This document shows, piece after piece, positions 10,550 to 23,754 of a DNA stretch of 64,000 nt. Numbering within the stretch: the stretch's first letter is position 1; each line of letters starts with the position of its first letter. The notes below the pieces were generated by a model, which had not been told where the DNA came from, did not search any database, and saw nothing but the letters and a program-made list of their open reading frames with translations. Origin of the DNA: Cliona cf. orientalis (lineage: Eukaryota > Porifera > Demospongiae > Clionaida > Clionaidae). Both the position numbers and the translations under genes were made by a program. Location: NCBI GenBank assembly GCA_963930775.1, contig OZ005699.1:7523501-7587500 (forward strand), written 5' to 3'.

Positions 10550-13500
10550 TCAATGTTCAGCTTGTTTCATTGGTATCAGATTGTCTGAAACCTACAGTGA
10601 TGATGGAACCATTCTTGAGTTAGAATGATCATCCCTTTACTACCACTTATGCACACGTACCTTAAAATTGCATTTGGTTGCTGCTTTAATATCCTCCACA
10701 CTGACTCCCTCTCCTACCTCAGTCAGTGTGAGCCCCTTCTCAAAGTCAACTGTAAATACACCCTGCATAATAAAGAGTATCGGTATTATAGTAAAATGAA
10801 TAACAACAGTGGGCTATCATGGTAATAATGTATACAGCTACTGACATGAGAATCCGATAGAAATTTCACCACCAAGAGCAGGTGGTAAAATAGGTAGAAA
10901 CTTTCTTATGGCCAAACATTTCAGCTATACTGGATAAGCACCCATGGCTGGGTGCTTAAACGTACATTGCGATTATGGCCGGCATGGGCGCTTACCCAGG
11001 ACATAATTTCCATACATTTATGTAGAACCTGCTACATTGACCCCTTGAAACGAGGTACATGGGCGCTTATCCGGGAGTGAGCAATTGCCCGGGACACTAC
11101 GTACGGTAATATTATATGCCCCCAAAAACATGCACCAGCCATTTATTTTTGCAACTCTTACCATTTCTGTGATGATCATGTCGACGCAGTGTTTCCCGGT
11201 AACGGGGAGAGTGCACTCGTGGAGGATCTTCGGTCTCCCCTTGGCAGTGTGCTCCATGGCAACCACCACCTTAGTGTCAGGGGCGGAGACTAGGTCCATT
11301 GCTCCACCCATACCCTTCACCTTCTTGCCCTGGAAAAAATGAATAAAACTTAATAATCAACTATATATCATGACCATAATAAACTTATTCATCTGTACAC
11401 AAAGTATTAAATTTTAAAGCAAGTCGTAAAGCACCAGATGACCATATAAGGTATTAAGAATCTTGGCTGTCTTCCATGCACTGTCAATGGGCCTGCCTGC
11501 ACACTTTGATCTAATTAACCCATTCCCTGACCTAAATCCTCATTACACCCTGTATCCAAATTTGCCATGAAGAGGCCATGGACTTCATGATTATCCTTGC
11601 AGACACATAGTCTGGAAGGAGAAGGGAGGAGGCCCGGACTGCTACTAAGGTACAACTTGTGACAAAAGAGGCTGTTCCCCACCCCCCAGTTAAGTTCTAC
11701 ATGCCCACATACTCTTAAACCTCTCTCTAGCATAACAACAAACACGACAGAATAATGCAGATGATTAACTTACTGGTATCATCCAGTTGGCCAGGTCACC
11801 AAAGGCAGACACCTCCATTGCTCCCAAGATGGTCATATGCAAGTGACCACTGCATGTATACAAAGAAACATAATATTCATGATAATAACCAGATTAGCAT
11901 CAGGCCAGTTTTCAACGTACCCACGAATCATTGAAAATATTTCGTCACTGCCATAGAACGATCCACCAGGCTCCAGAGTCACTACTTCTTTGCCGGCGTT
12001 GATTAGGTCAGGGTCTTCCTCTCCCTCGTAAGGAAATGGACCCTGCAGGAGGAAGAATTGGTAGGACAATGTGATATCAATCCAAGCTTCATGAATTAAT
12101 CCAAGCTCAGCTTATTTTCGGTAAATTTAGCACACTCAGGGAAGTCACTAAAGAGCGGTAGAGTGGGGCTCTTAAAAAAATCATTTTTACATCAATTTTG
12201 ATGTGGTTTTTAAAACCACAAGTAAGCATCCTTTGATGTTTATTGGTCCATAGTGCCACTCATCAATTTTCCTCCAGTGACCTGCCGAACACCTGTTTTG
12301 CCTACCCAATCTTTAGAGATAAATACACGTATTCAGCAATCCTGTTGTGTGTAGAATTGATCTATAGCCTATATCCTCTCTGAATTTCCTAGGAGGCCCT
12401 CCCTTCCCTTGCATGCAGCTTTCAAGCATACATGTGAAATTGAAAAAGCTCGGAAGGATCTAGAGATGATCGAGGCAGTACAAAGTACAAAGTACACACC
12501 ACCACATTGTTAGTTGCACAGGTGTGATGAGTAATCCTTGCTGAAAGCTTAGAAGCTTAAGATAACAAGGAATGCCTAAACAGTCAGAGGCACTAAACTT
12601 TCAGTAGCAGCTACAATTTATTTTTTAAGAACTCACCAATCCAAGAACTCCATTTTCTGTCTGAAGAGTGACCTTCATGCCCTCTGGGATGTAGTTACAG
12701 GCATGGATAGGTATACCAATACCAAGATTTACTAAAAACACAATCTGTTAAGGAACAATTATAGACTATACAAATTTTCAACTGTCCATGGATCCATACC
12801 CTCGTAACAAAAATTAATCATATTATTTGTTTGAGCAAGGATACCATACATGCCATCGTGGAACTCGAGAGCTGCTCTTCGTGAGATTCTTTCTCTCATC
12901 TGCTGGCGTGGGGTCAAAGCAGCTTCGTCTTCATCTTCCTTACCACAATGACGCACTGTCAGACGCTGGGAAAATTTCAATATTAAACTTAATAAATCTG
13001 GTGGTTTAGTCACAATAAATAATTTATTAATGAAAGATCTGATTTGGCAGCATGGTACATGTATATAGTAAGGTACTGGTATAAGTACATCACTTGTATG
13101 TAAGAAGTTGCATGGTATTGAAGGTACCTACAAAACTTGGTCTCAAATTTCCAGCACTACTATACGTTTAACAGTAGTGTACATACCTGGATGCTCATAC
13201 GTAAACTATATTATGTGCTTCCAGACAAGGCTATGTGTGTACATACATAAGTTCAACCTAACAGAACAAGGTGAGTAGAGGTACATGCAGGAACCGATTG
13301 ATCTGATTATAAGCTTCAAAAAACTACCTTAAATGTTACAGTACATCGATAATTCCCCAGCCAAACATTCCTGCTATACTGTAAGCTGTATACAGTAAAG
13401 GTACAGTATTAGTTGCAATATCACAAAACTACCAAGAGACTGATAGGCAAGCATACATGTGCAGATCATATGTACTGGGGTCACGACCTGTGATCATAAG

Positions 13501-16500
13501 GCTTCAGTCTACATGGATACATGTGGTTGCCACGGAAACATGGAATCCTCATTGCAGCACTACACTATTATACACTGAAAACCCACATCCAGCTTATGAA
13601 TATCATACAAAGGTTATGACCCCTGCCTCATAGATCTAGAGACCACAACAATAGGACATGGTGGCTCCTGATTGAGTCATATTACACATGTACCCACTCT
13701 CCCCACCATGGACCATTAAGTCAGAGGTTTGGAATGCATTATAACCCCAATTGACCTATCTACCTCCTCACTGACTATACCAGAAGCATAGACTTAAGGT
13801 GGCCACTTGTGCTACTTTTGGCCCAACAAGGATTTGACCTATTGTACTGTTAGTTTTCAATCCTCCAGGCTCCAGACTGGATGGAGGAAGGAGGATCTAG
13901 GAGGGGGTCAACCCTATGATCTTTGATCTATCATCACATCCTCTCAGTGACTGGTCTCAGCTGGTTCTTGAACATAACTTTATGGTGACAATTTGGTTAT
14001 CAGCACGCCATGCATTTTTTAAAATTTAAGTACCATACTAGGATTTTGTCAATCTTGTGCTTACTACATGTATAGTAGCCAAATCACCAAAAAATAACTA
14101 CCATCTTAAGCTACATAATCCCCTATTAAAATATTCTTATAGTATGTCTTGCAACAATTACCACCCACCCAGCTTGAGCTCACCTCTATTCTCTTCTCAA
14201 AGAATTCTCCCTTGACCACTCTCTGTACGTACATACTGGGCACATCGATGTCCTCAGGACTTAGCTCACCAACATCGACAACTTCCTCTACCTCTGCTAT
14301 AGTGATGGGTGCAGCTTTGGCCATGGGGATGTTGAAATTTCTTGCAGATTTTCTGAAAATGAGATTTCCGAATCGATCAGCTTTCCATGCCTTAACCAGA
14401 GCATAGTCTCCAGTGATTGCCTCCTCCATTATGTAGTTCTTGTTGTTGAATACACGATGCTACAAGTTAAAATTAATGTCATAACCATTTTTCCTTGTTG
14501 AGTAATATTACCGTAGTGACCTGGGTAAGTGCACCCATGGGCGCTTAAACATAACTCGCAATTTTGGGCCGCATGCATGGGTGCTTACCCGGCCAGGATC
14601 AAAATTCCATACATTTGTACAGTGGCCCCTTGAAATGTGATACATGGGCGCTTACCCGGGAGTGGGCACTTGCCCGGAACACTACGGTACATGCATGAAA
14701 GTTCAGTAGGTCTAGCTATAAGTCATCTCAGCTAGTGCCTGCTCAGCCAAACCTAATCTCAGATCCATTAATTTTCATGATGATACCAAGGGTTGAAATA
14801 AAATGGATGGAATCTTAACATTCACTCATGTCTGCATGTGTTGACAGCAGCCTATTAAACTACCACAGATAGTACAATGGTATTCCCCTGAGGCATTTCC
14901 ATCACAAAGGCAGCACAGCTGACTAGTAACGTGATGCCACACAATTACTATAGTGCATGCATAATGATTAAATACTTAACAGTGTAAGGATGCACAAGAT
15001 TTTTAGACCGATGCATTCTGGAGTGTTCCATATTCATTCTTATCCACCATATAGTACATTTTGAAGCCATTCCTCACCTCTCGTGGTTTGCTCTTCATGA
15101 TGACATGGCCATGGTGATCGTACTTAATGGGAATGCCGCCAAAGTGGTAGAGAGTCCCAAATCCAGTCGGAGTATAGAAGGCAGGTATTCCGGCACCGCC
15201 GGCTCGTACTCTTTCGGCCAAATTGCCCTGGGGAACTAGTTCAACTTCCACGTCACCGCACAGAAACTGGCTTTCAAATAAGGGATTTTCCCCTATATAT
15301 GATGATGTCATGTGTCTTATCTGGTGAGTCTGCAACAGCAAGCCGGGGCCCCAGTCCGAAACCCTAAATTAAATCAACAAATACAAGCATCACAGTAAAA
15401 AAAATGTAAAATGAAAAATATTATCGTAGAGCAACCATACTCACCCTGCAGTGTTGCTGACAACGCTTAGGTTACGAGGTCCGCTTTTTAATAACCCTCT
15501 GATTAAGTTTTCTGGTATTCCACACAATCCAAATCCTGCACATAATATTATTATATTATGTAATCATTATATTAGATTATTAGACCAAATCCTACCCATG
15601 ATTATTCTTTTTATTCATGATTATTAGTAGATTCCAGAACCACCCCTCATGAATTACATACAGACAAACATCAAAGGCAAGGAGAACAAGCACTTAATTG
15701 TCTCAGAGTTGCTGTATATGCTAGAATCTTCAAGGGTCAAGGCAGACATATTTCTAGCCAAATCTTATTCATTGTGGTTCAGCGGTTCAGTCTCTAGCCA
15801 TGCCCTGACGCCCATGACTAACAAGGAGGGAAAAAAAATTATTATGGGCTTTCTCCAACCCACAAACTCCACAAAACTACTCAACCATAAACATTTAGGG
15901 TACACGGTAATCCAATACCAGCACTGCAATACAGTATCTATTCGTAACAAATTTATTATATTACAAGTAGCTATCATACACCAAAGTTATGCTGTTCCTA
16001 GACACTGAATTCTTTAATACTTGTTTACATGCACACTGACCTCCGACCAGAAGTTTTGCCCCGTCCTTGATGTCATGGACACAGTCAAGGGACTTCTCAT
16101 AAAACTTTGCATCTCGTCGACTCGATGCGTGAAACAGTCTTCGATGCACCTGTTAAATAAATAAGAAATATACGCACTAAATTAATCCATCAGCCTGACA
16201 ACTTCTATAATAAGGATTAATGAAGTGTCATAGGTGTTGGTAACGAGTTAGATCCCAAGCCATACCATTTGAGTACTTTAAAAAAACCAGTGAAATTTAA
16301 TAAAAGGAAAGGTGATGCCCTATTAAAACATCTTGCCGTACAAATCAAACGTTCCATACCTTTTGGTGTTCAGGGCACGCTCGAGTAGATAAAGATGTGG
16401 AGATCACCGGTAAAAGTCTTCTGGCAACTTCTGAAGCTGGTCTCAGACAGAGAGGAGCACTCGTTGCTAATTTGATTCCTAGTAGTTGCGTTAGAGCCAT
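10550..16500 (-). CDS. OXCT1: Succinyl-CoA:3-ketoacid coenzyme A transferase, mitochondrial (12 exons, 542 aa)
   Basis: The enzyme moves CoA from succinyl-CoA to acetoacetate, the key step of ketone-body use in the mitochondrial matrix. Exons from 5' to 3' (high to low): 16360-16500, 16041-16149, 15445-15535, 15078-15363, 14184-14459, 12845-12965, 12637-12731, 11921-12042, 11774-11849, 11162-11329, 10661-10762, 10550-10591. All have GT-AG sites and matching phases, and the sum is 1629 bases. The N-terminus is Arg-rich and lacks acids, as in a mitochondrial presequence. Family landmarks in order are [62 protein letters not shown] and [10 protein letters not shown], whose Glu is the catalytic residue that forms the enzyme-CoA thioester. 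These are followed by [23 protein letters not shown] and, on the last exon, VSDNLIPM. Length is close to the animal enzyme (about 520). An ATG 36 bases further upstream is also in frame. Confidence 0.97.
10931..11105. mobile_element. Diverged copy of a GC-richer MITE in a SCOT intron
   Basis: It matches 14511-14687 in the same orientation. Shared blocks include CCCATGGCTGGGTGCTTAAA-like sequence, CATGGGCGCTTACCC, CCATACATTTRTGTA, CCCCTTGAAA and the right end TTGCCCGGGACACTACG. The left end is truncated or eroded. Confidence 0.65.
13020..14180. other. Long SCOT intron, no feature seen
   Basis: This 1.2 kb intron between the exons at 14184-14459 and 12845-12965 has no reading frame, repeat pair or RNA that I can support. 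It is less AT-rich than its surroundings. Confidence 0.5.
14511..14687. mobile_element. 177-bp MITE with inverted ends and TA target site in a SCOT intron
   Basis: The left end CCGTAGTGACCTGGGTAAG and the right end (reverse complement CCGTAGTGTTCCGGGCAAG) are imperfect inverted repeats of about 22 bases. TA borders both ends (14509-14510 and 14688-14689). The inside repeats the phrase TGGGYGCTTACCCGG in both orientations. It has no coding capacity. A second copy lies at 10931-11105 in another intron of the same gene. Confidence 0.75.
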
Positions 16501-17091
16501 AGTAGGCCGCTTTTTTGTGTTTTTAGTTTCTTGCAAATTCGATTGATCTCAGTTCAGCGAATCCAGGTTATTATAGAGGCAGAATCCAGGGAAGAGAGAT
16601 CGAGATTACACTAGCTAGCTAATTAGCACTGAACTGTGAACTCATGTCGCCATGCAGCTACGTATAAAGGTACAAAGTGCATGCACGTAGCTAGCCGGAG
16701 GGGGGAGGGTTGCGTCCTTGCCCCAGACCCCACCTCCAGCTCCGCGAGCGCGCACGTGCACGTGGGTATAGGTCGTCACTCCGCATGCATACACGTACAC
16801 GCATAATATTATACCGGTACGCATACAGCGGACACAAATCTATGTGAGCCCCGCCCACTAATAAATAATTATTATGCTCGTTCCTGGCCTGATCTATCTA
16901 GGTATATATGAGGGATCACCAGATCATGGTGCCAAATTGCATAATAATACTATAAAAATTTTATGCTATTTATGCGCTGATTAATCAACCGCATTATGTA
17001 ATCATGCTCCGGATGATCAAGCGCAAAAATTAGTCTGCTGTCGCCTTCTTTACCTACCAGAAAAAGTGTACAGATTTACCGGACTGATCTG
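16501..17091. promoter_or_regulatory. Head-to-head intergenic region between SCOT and the GTPase-FF gene, with tandem CACGTG boxes
   Basis: The two ATGs are divergent and about 590 bases apart, so this region must hold both promoters. It is locally GC-rich near 16690-16770 and contains two directly abutting CACGTG E-boxes at 16753-16758 and 16759-16764, the binding motif of bHLH-type factors such as MYC/MAX/USF. No clear TATA box was found for either gene. Shared regulation is inference. Confidence 0.5.
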
Positions 17092-20000
17092 ATGGCTGCC
17101 GCCAAAGCTAGTGCGGAGTTCGTGGCGTGCGTGGTGGGCCTCAGCAGAGGGGACGGTGAGCCGTTCTCCAGCTACAGCGGCACGGGCAAGTCCTGCCTCT
17201 GCTATCGATTCATTTACCCGGGAGTGGACAAGTACGTGGACAACCACGAGTCGATTTTGGCGCTGCACGAGTTCGAGAGTCAACCAATTAACCGGGATCA
17301 CTTTCTCTACTGGGGGTCAGTTTTCAAGCACTTTCCAGTCAAAAGCTCTTCTAAGTATACCATTATCCAAGTGCACGTCATTGAGCATACTGTGTTTTAC
17401 CAGGACGAGACCTCCCAACCATTTCCAAATTGTGGAAATTATCGGAAAAGGATTATCGGTTCCCTCGAATCACCTGGAAAAGTGTCCTACAAGAGTCGAG
17501 ATGAGTTGGATGGGTCCAGTGGTACACAGCAGTACCCATCAAAGAAATTGAACAAAGTGCCAAAAGGCTACATGGTCATAATCGATGTCTCTCAGATTGG
17601 AACTGCATTTGATGCTCAGCTGCAAAGAGCTGAGCAAACTCTCGACTACTTGGCCAAACACAAACAGAAATTCATCATTGTTGCGTCTAAACACGACGAT
17701 AGCAACCCAAACTCCTTGAGGTGTGCCCAGGATTTAAGGAAGAAATATCATACAATCCTCGTTGAGACATCAGCCAGTGGGAACATCAATATTCGTGACG
17801 CGTTTCGTCTACTAGCTCATAAGGTGTTAAAGAAATCAGATATCAGTGACAGCATTAATTCTTTCGCAGATTCCCAGCAAAATGCGCTTAAAGTAAGAAG
17901 CCATGCCAAACGAGCTTTTCGGGAATTTCTAGAGGAGCAAGTAGTGGATCCCATAGAACAACTATCTGATTTGTACGGACACAACGAATTCAGGGAATGT
18001 AAAAGGCTCGCAGGAAAATTTGATACCGGTTGGCTATTTGCTACACACATCCTTCAACTTTACAATGAGGAGTACTCCAGTAAAGAAGATGCTGATCGTG
18101 CAGTCACAAGGAGAGAGTATCTTGAGAATATCGTCAAAGAACGTCCAGATCTCTTCACATACTCTCACCACCTTAAAAGGTTTGTTTATGCATGTGTCTT
18201 GCTCACTTCGAATCAACATACATATCAATTACAGTGAATTAATCGCTTGAGGATTGCTTGTATTGTAAGCAAATTTCCTGCTTACAATAACATAAAATTT
18301 TAAGTATACTTCAAATTTCATATTGCTTCTGAACGAAATGCCACGTTAAAGGTTGCTGGGTAAATATTATAGTAGATATCGGACGACAAATGTATTATCA
18401 TGCATGTGGTGTGCACTCATGCACATGATGTTTGATGGTTGTGATTGTTGGTTTTTTGTTGCCTTTTTGTGGCCAGGCAAGTGCATAAACAAGGTGGGGT
18501 GGTTTACTTAGTCAGTTGATGTGGGATCATAACTGTAGTAGTATAATTACTGTATTGTCATACATATCAGATGTGTATGCAAGAGTAGTGCATAAGCGAT
18601 AATAATGAATCACAACGTACCTGTCATGTGTTTGAGATTTACAATGCAAAACCAGATGGTGTAACGATATTAATTATGATCGTGTTTAGATACATAACAT
18701 GTTATTTTTGTAAATAAAGTTTGTATGCTAAACTTACGTTATATTATTTTGTGTACATTATGAGTATGTACACAAGAAACAGAGTGATGCATGACATGTT
18801 ATTTTTTGTAAATAAAGTTTGTATGCTGAACTTAGTATGTTATGTTTTATGACATTATACATTACGAGTGTGTACGCAAGAGACAGAGTGAGAGGGAAGG
18901 GGGGGGGGGGGAGGGGGGAGAGAGATTTAATTAGTCCCTAGCAACAAGTATTAGGAGTAAAAATTCTCTGGCATTGAGTTACACTTAAATTAGGGTGGGG
19001 AGCTAGGGCCTCATACCACTCACAATTACTGGTCTTGGAAAAAGTCATACATGTAGCTAACTGAGAGCGATGGCTATTGCACTGATGACAAAACCATTAA
19101 TATGTCTGCTTAATTTATCGTGTATAATAAAAGTGTCACGTGATCTTCACACAAAATGTGTGACTATAATTGTGGCAATTGCTATATAATAGTGCATATG
19201 TTTTGTGTGCAGTGACGTTACTAATTGATCTCCCTCCCACACATGCATGCAAAGTGACTATTGCATGCAGCTATCCATAAAGTGAATGATTATTTGTGGG
19301 CCATTAGGTTGACATGACTAGACAGCTGTTGTGGCTTGTAGCTTGTATATACAGTGAGAGCCTCTCTATCCCAGATGCCCTAGGGGTACAAAACTGCTTG
19401 CTAATAGCTTGGTCATAATTATATGCGATGCGTGATCATAATCTTGTGCAGGATAAGCATAGTCACTTATAGAGGAGCTCCGTATGTACATGTAGCAGAA
19501 AAATTAATAGCAAATATTTCCCATTGGCAACCCGTAGTACACTGTTTTGCCACCTAGTTCAGCTCCCAAAGGCAAAATCCATAACACATGATTGTTATTG
19601 TACACCTTTCTGAAAATTAGCTGTTTATATCACATACTGCTTTATGTCCTGTGTTGACAGTGCTTTCACTGTAATACGTAATAATATTATTATGCTGCTA
19701 ACATCTTATAGTTCACTGTGTGTGTACATGTAGCTCTAGCCATGTTGTTAGTGTTTGCCCAGAAATGCATAACTTTGTTCTAAAGCTCTCCCTATCTTAG
19801 GTGTAACTATTATATTGGGTCCGCTCAGTCAATACAGGAAACTGTCATATATAAACAAACCTTAGACTATAATAATATAATAATAATATTATTATTGTCA
19901 ATGGTATGAGATTCCTCAGTGTATATATTAACCGTATTTAGTGAGGAATTTCTGTTCTTATTCCATTCAACTTCCTATGTTTTTAGTGTAACTATTCTGT

Positions 20001-23000
20001 TATGTTTACTCCTACTAGCTGGATAGAATTCTACATTGGTGAGGACCAGGAAGAAGATAAACCAGTATCAGATACTCAGGAACAAGAGCTGCAGGATGAA
20101 GAATCTACTGACACTGTGTCACCAAAACGAGCGAGCGGCACTGGTGCGGGAGCAAACACCCACGCTTGGGTGACGATTGTCGATCGCTCGTCTACTGATA
20201 TCAGCCGACAAAGCTCCACGGTGAGTAACGATTCTGTGTCGCAAAAGGCTGCCACTATCGATTCAGTGAAATCTGACCACGACAGTGTGAGCATGAGTAG
20301 TGAGGATGGTGTATTGGAATTCGAGCCACAAACTTTACCTGTACAGCATACCATGGGTGATCATGGTGGACCTACAATAAACAGTGAAAGCAGATTGAGC
20401 GCTACTGATAGGGAAAGGCATAGTGACGACTGTTTGGAACAACACAGCTATGAACCTATTGACGACCAACCTATACACGATTATAAGGGTACATCAATGC
20501 ATACATCTGCACAGAGACCACTTGTTAAACTGAAAGCAAACTTGGGAAAAGAGCAAAATTTAATATCTTCCGTAGATACTGATCTACCCCCACACACCGC
20601 ACCCCAGCAACGCACACAACTAAATATGGCCGCACCAGCAAGACACGATTATGAGAACCGTACGTTGAGCTTTCAACTGAGGGATGGTCAAGCTTCTTCT
20701 TTCCCGCCAAGATCTGCGACTACAGCGCACACACACGGACAACTGGCGTCTCCTCCTCCTTCGTCCAGACAGGAGATATTTATCGAACGGAAAAACTTTC
20801 AACGACTTGATACTCCAAGAACTATGCTAGCAAAGAAAATGGGAATGTTTCAAGAAATGCCTATGACTCAAACTGCTACAACTGGAACTAAGCGACCAGA
20901 GTTACCAGGTGCAACCACTCAAGCGCGTGATTACGAGAATCATTTATTGCCGTTTGAACGATCAAATGAAGAGTCAACTAGTGCTCTCCTTCCATCAAGA
21001 TCTCTACCAAGAATGATAGCAGCACAAACTCACGTGGGGTCTCCCCCTCACCCTCGATCCATAGCTAGTACTAAAGCTGTTGCCAGTACTCCTCCTCCTA
21101 GACAGGAGACGAACAACATAATGGAACAGATTGTATCAAATACAACTACTCAGAGGTGTGACTATGAGAACCATAGTCTAACTCTTGATGAGCGTCAGAA
21201 CAAGGGAGCTCAACCTCTGACTACAACTCGTATGAGGTCACCTCTTCCCACAGGCAGCACTTCCTCTAGACAAATTGAAACTCCTTGGACATTACTTGCC
21301 GATGGTAACAAGGAAAAAGCACAACAAAATTCTAATAAGAATCCGTCCACGTCTGGTCCAGAGAGTCCTATCAGTGAAGAGACAAATGCAGAAGAACCTC
21401 ACGTAAGGCACAACTACGAGAATCACAGCTTAAAGAAGTTTGAGCACCCAAATACAACAGCTGGATCAGTTGGTGCTTCACTTCCACCAAGGTCACTGAC
21501 AGTAGCAAACCAAAGATCATTACCTTCCAGCACTCCTAGGCAGAGTGAGACTTTTGTGGCAGATCGGAAAGACTTCCGTCGATTGGCAACACCCAGTACT
21601 ATGAAAAGGCTTGCCTCACTGCCATCAGGTAAACCAAGCTCACCAACTCCTGACTATGTCGACGATGATTACATCAACACAGCACTTCTGTCTATGTCAG
21701 GCCTACCCTCTCCCTCGGCGAAGTCTTCTGGTGGTACTCTCATAGAATCATCAGACTATGACTACGTGGATGAAGACTACGTTAACACAGCAAGTGCCTC
21801 GGCTTTGGGTTTAGCTGCTCAAACAGACATTGTTGATGAAGCAGATTATGTCAACACCACACCTCCCACTTCAATGAAGCGTGGGACCAGACCACCTATA
21901 CCTGATGGCGACGATAAAGAAGATGACTTTGTGTACGACTATCCAGATTTGAGAAACCCCCGATTACTATTCTCCCCGACGTCACATAGGATCCGTCGCA
22001 CTCTTCACAGCATGAAATCAGCTCCACTAAGCAGTAGCTGGGAAGGTTCTCTTCCACCTCGTGGGGCAAAGCGTCGAGCTGTAAGTGAAGCGGCAACTAC
22101 ACAGCATCATTTGACCGCAATCCCACCAACTGCAATGTTTGCCAAGGGTACAAGTGACAAGCGTAGTGACAAAAATGGACACAAAAATTCATTCGGAAAG
22201 GGTTCCATGAATGTGAGTTCTATGTCTCGACAAGATTCTCAAGAATCTGATTATGTGAGTGGCTATGTCAACACGAAGCTGGAGCGTCCTCTTCCTTGCA
22301 GAAAAACAAAACGAAATGCATCCCCAATTGATGAGGGGGAAAACCCTATAGATTCCGATGAAGAATTGGAATACGACTACCCCAACATTGAAAGAAGAAT
22401 ACGATTCGATTTTGGCCCATCACATCAAAAGAAATTAGCTGGGCTTCCTCCAAGGAAAGAAAATATTACTAGTAGTAGTACAACTTTCAGTTCCGGCTGG
22501 TCTCAGCTGACTTCCTCAAAGTCAGGAAGTGGTACATCAGGTGTGAATAGACCTCTTCCAAAGTGGTGGCTACAGCTAATCAAGGAAAGAGAGAGAAAGA
22601 GGGACAATCCAGACCTCTATTTACACTTTGCCACAGGAAGACGAAAGAGCTATCAGCAGCCTGTGATCAATCTGCCTCCAAGACAAGATTTGTACACATT
22701 GCAAGAACAGCAATATCAACAGAATGCCCCAGTGTGGGAAAACAGCGAATCGTTGGGAATTGACACGGATGAATACATAGTCATGGCATCAGCTGGCTGT
22801 ACTGTTGACGATAACTATGTCAATTGGGAGACTATCTACAATTCTAGGGAGTATTATGCCCCTTCCTCTCACACTCTGTATGTTACTAATAAGACACTTC
22901 CACCAAGAAAAGGGGTGGCTAAAGATACTAAGAGTAGACGATATTCTATAGATGATATGCAGGTGAATTATTACAATGTGAGTATACGAAATATACCACC

Positions 23001-23754
23001 TCGAGCTCGAGAGTCAATAGCATTGCCACCCAGAGGAGTTCGTAGAACTATTCCAGAGGAACAAACACAAGAATGTGACCTTAGCAAGAAGCAATCGTCC
23101 ACTGCCGTAGAAACACCACAATCAGTTGGACCAAAACCAGAAAGTATCATTAGCAAGAAGCAATTATCTGTTGTAGAAGCACCACAATCAGTTAAACCAA
23201 AGCCAGAATGTGACATTAGCAAGAAGCGATATGTCATAGAACCAGTACAAACAGTAGAACCAAAGACAGAATGTGATGTTAGTAAGAAGCAATCGTCTAC
23301 GGTCGTAGAACCACCACAAGCAGAGGAATCAAAGCCAGAATGTGACGTTAGCAAGAAGCAATCGTCCGCTGTTGTAGAAGCACCACAAACAGTGGAACCA
23401 AAACCAGAGTGTGATACTAGCAAGAAGCGATTATCTGTTGTAGAAGCACCTCAAACAGCTACAGTGAAGCCCCAAGTTAAGCCAAAACCAGTGGGATTCT
23501 TGGGGAAACAGACTAGTGGAAGTCTGTCTCATTCTGATGAATCAAATATTAATAAACCGAAGCCTAAGCCCAAACCGAAACTTCGACCAAAACCAAAGAT
23601 TGGTTCAAGCGCTAAGCCTCCCTTGACACGAACAGCTACAAATAGCTCAACAGAAGAAATCACTAAAGAAAGTAACCTGGTTACTAAATCTGCTGAGCAG
23701 CCACATCGCCAAGACTCTTCATCATCGCTCCATCCTGCACCAGCACGTTCCTAG
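17092..23754 (+). CDS. p190RhoGAP-type GTPase/FF protein with long multi-YxN docking tail (1607 aa, two exons)
   Basis: Exon 1 is 17092-18179 and exon 2 is 20019-23754. The donor AAAAG|GTTTGT and acceptor CCTACTAG|C match in phase 2 and give 4824 coding bases. Residues 1-250 form a Ras-like domain closest to the N-terminal pseudo-GTPase of p190RhoGAP: VVGL, P-loop GTGKSCLC (30-37), DHFLYWG, SKHD (199-202) and ETSA (225-228). Residues about 260-360 look like an FF domain. The remaining 1240 residues are predicted disordered. They carry nine YxN motifs (YEN four times, YIN once, YVN four times), the preferred ligand of Grb2-type SH2 domains when phosphorylated; about seven [LI]PPR proline motifs that could bind SH3 domains; and, near 23070-23470, about six degenerate repeats of roughly 20 residues built on ECD.SKK. 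A Lys/Pro-rich tail follows. The stop is at 23752-23754 and no RhoGAP domain is visible before the next gene. It is likely a cytoplasmic adaptor under tyrosine-kinase control. Confidence 0.8.
18697..18890 (+). repeat. Tandem duplication containing two AATAAA signals in the GTPase-FF intron
   Basis: Two copies of a unit of about 98 bases lie side by side (about 18697-18792 and 18793-18890). Each contains TGTAAATAAAGTTTGTATGCT, so AATAAA occurs at 18713-18718 and 18811-18816, each followed by T/G-rich sequence. If exon 1 is not spliced, translation stops at 18237 and these could serve as poly(A) signals. Beyond them, 18900-20018 holds a G-rich run near 18900-18920 and AT palindromes near 19865-19890 but no gene. 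Confidence 0.6.

Noticed and set aside
15649-16008. 119-codon open frame on the plus strand inside SCOT
   Set aside because: It lies in a SCOT intron on the opposite strand, has no recognisable domain and overlaps no splice-supported exon.
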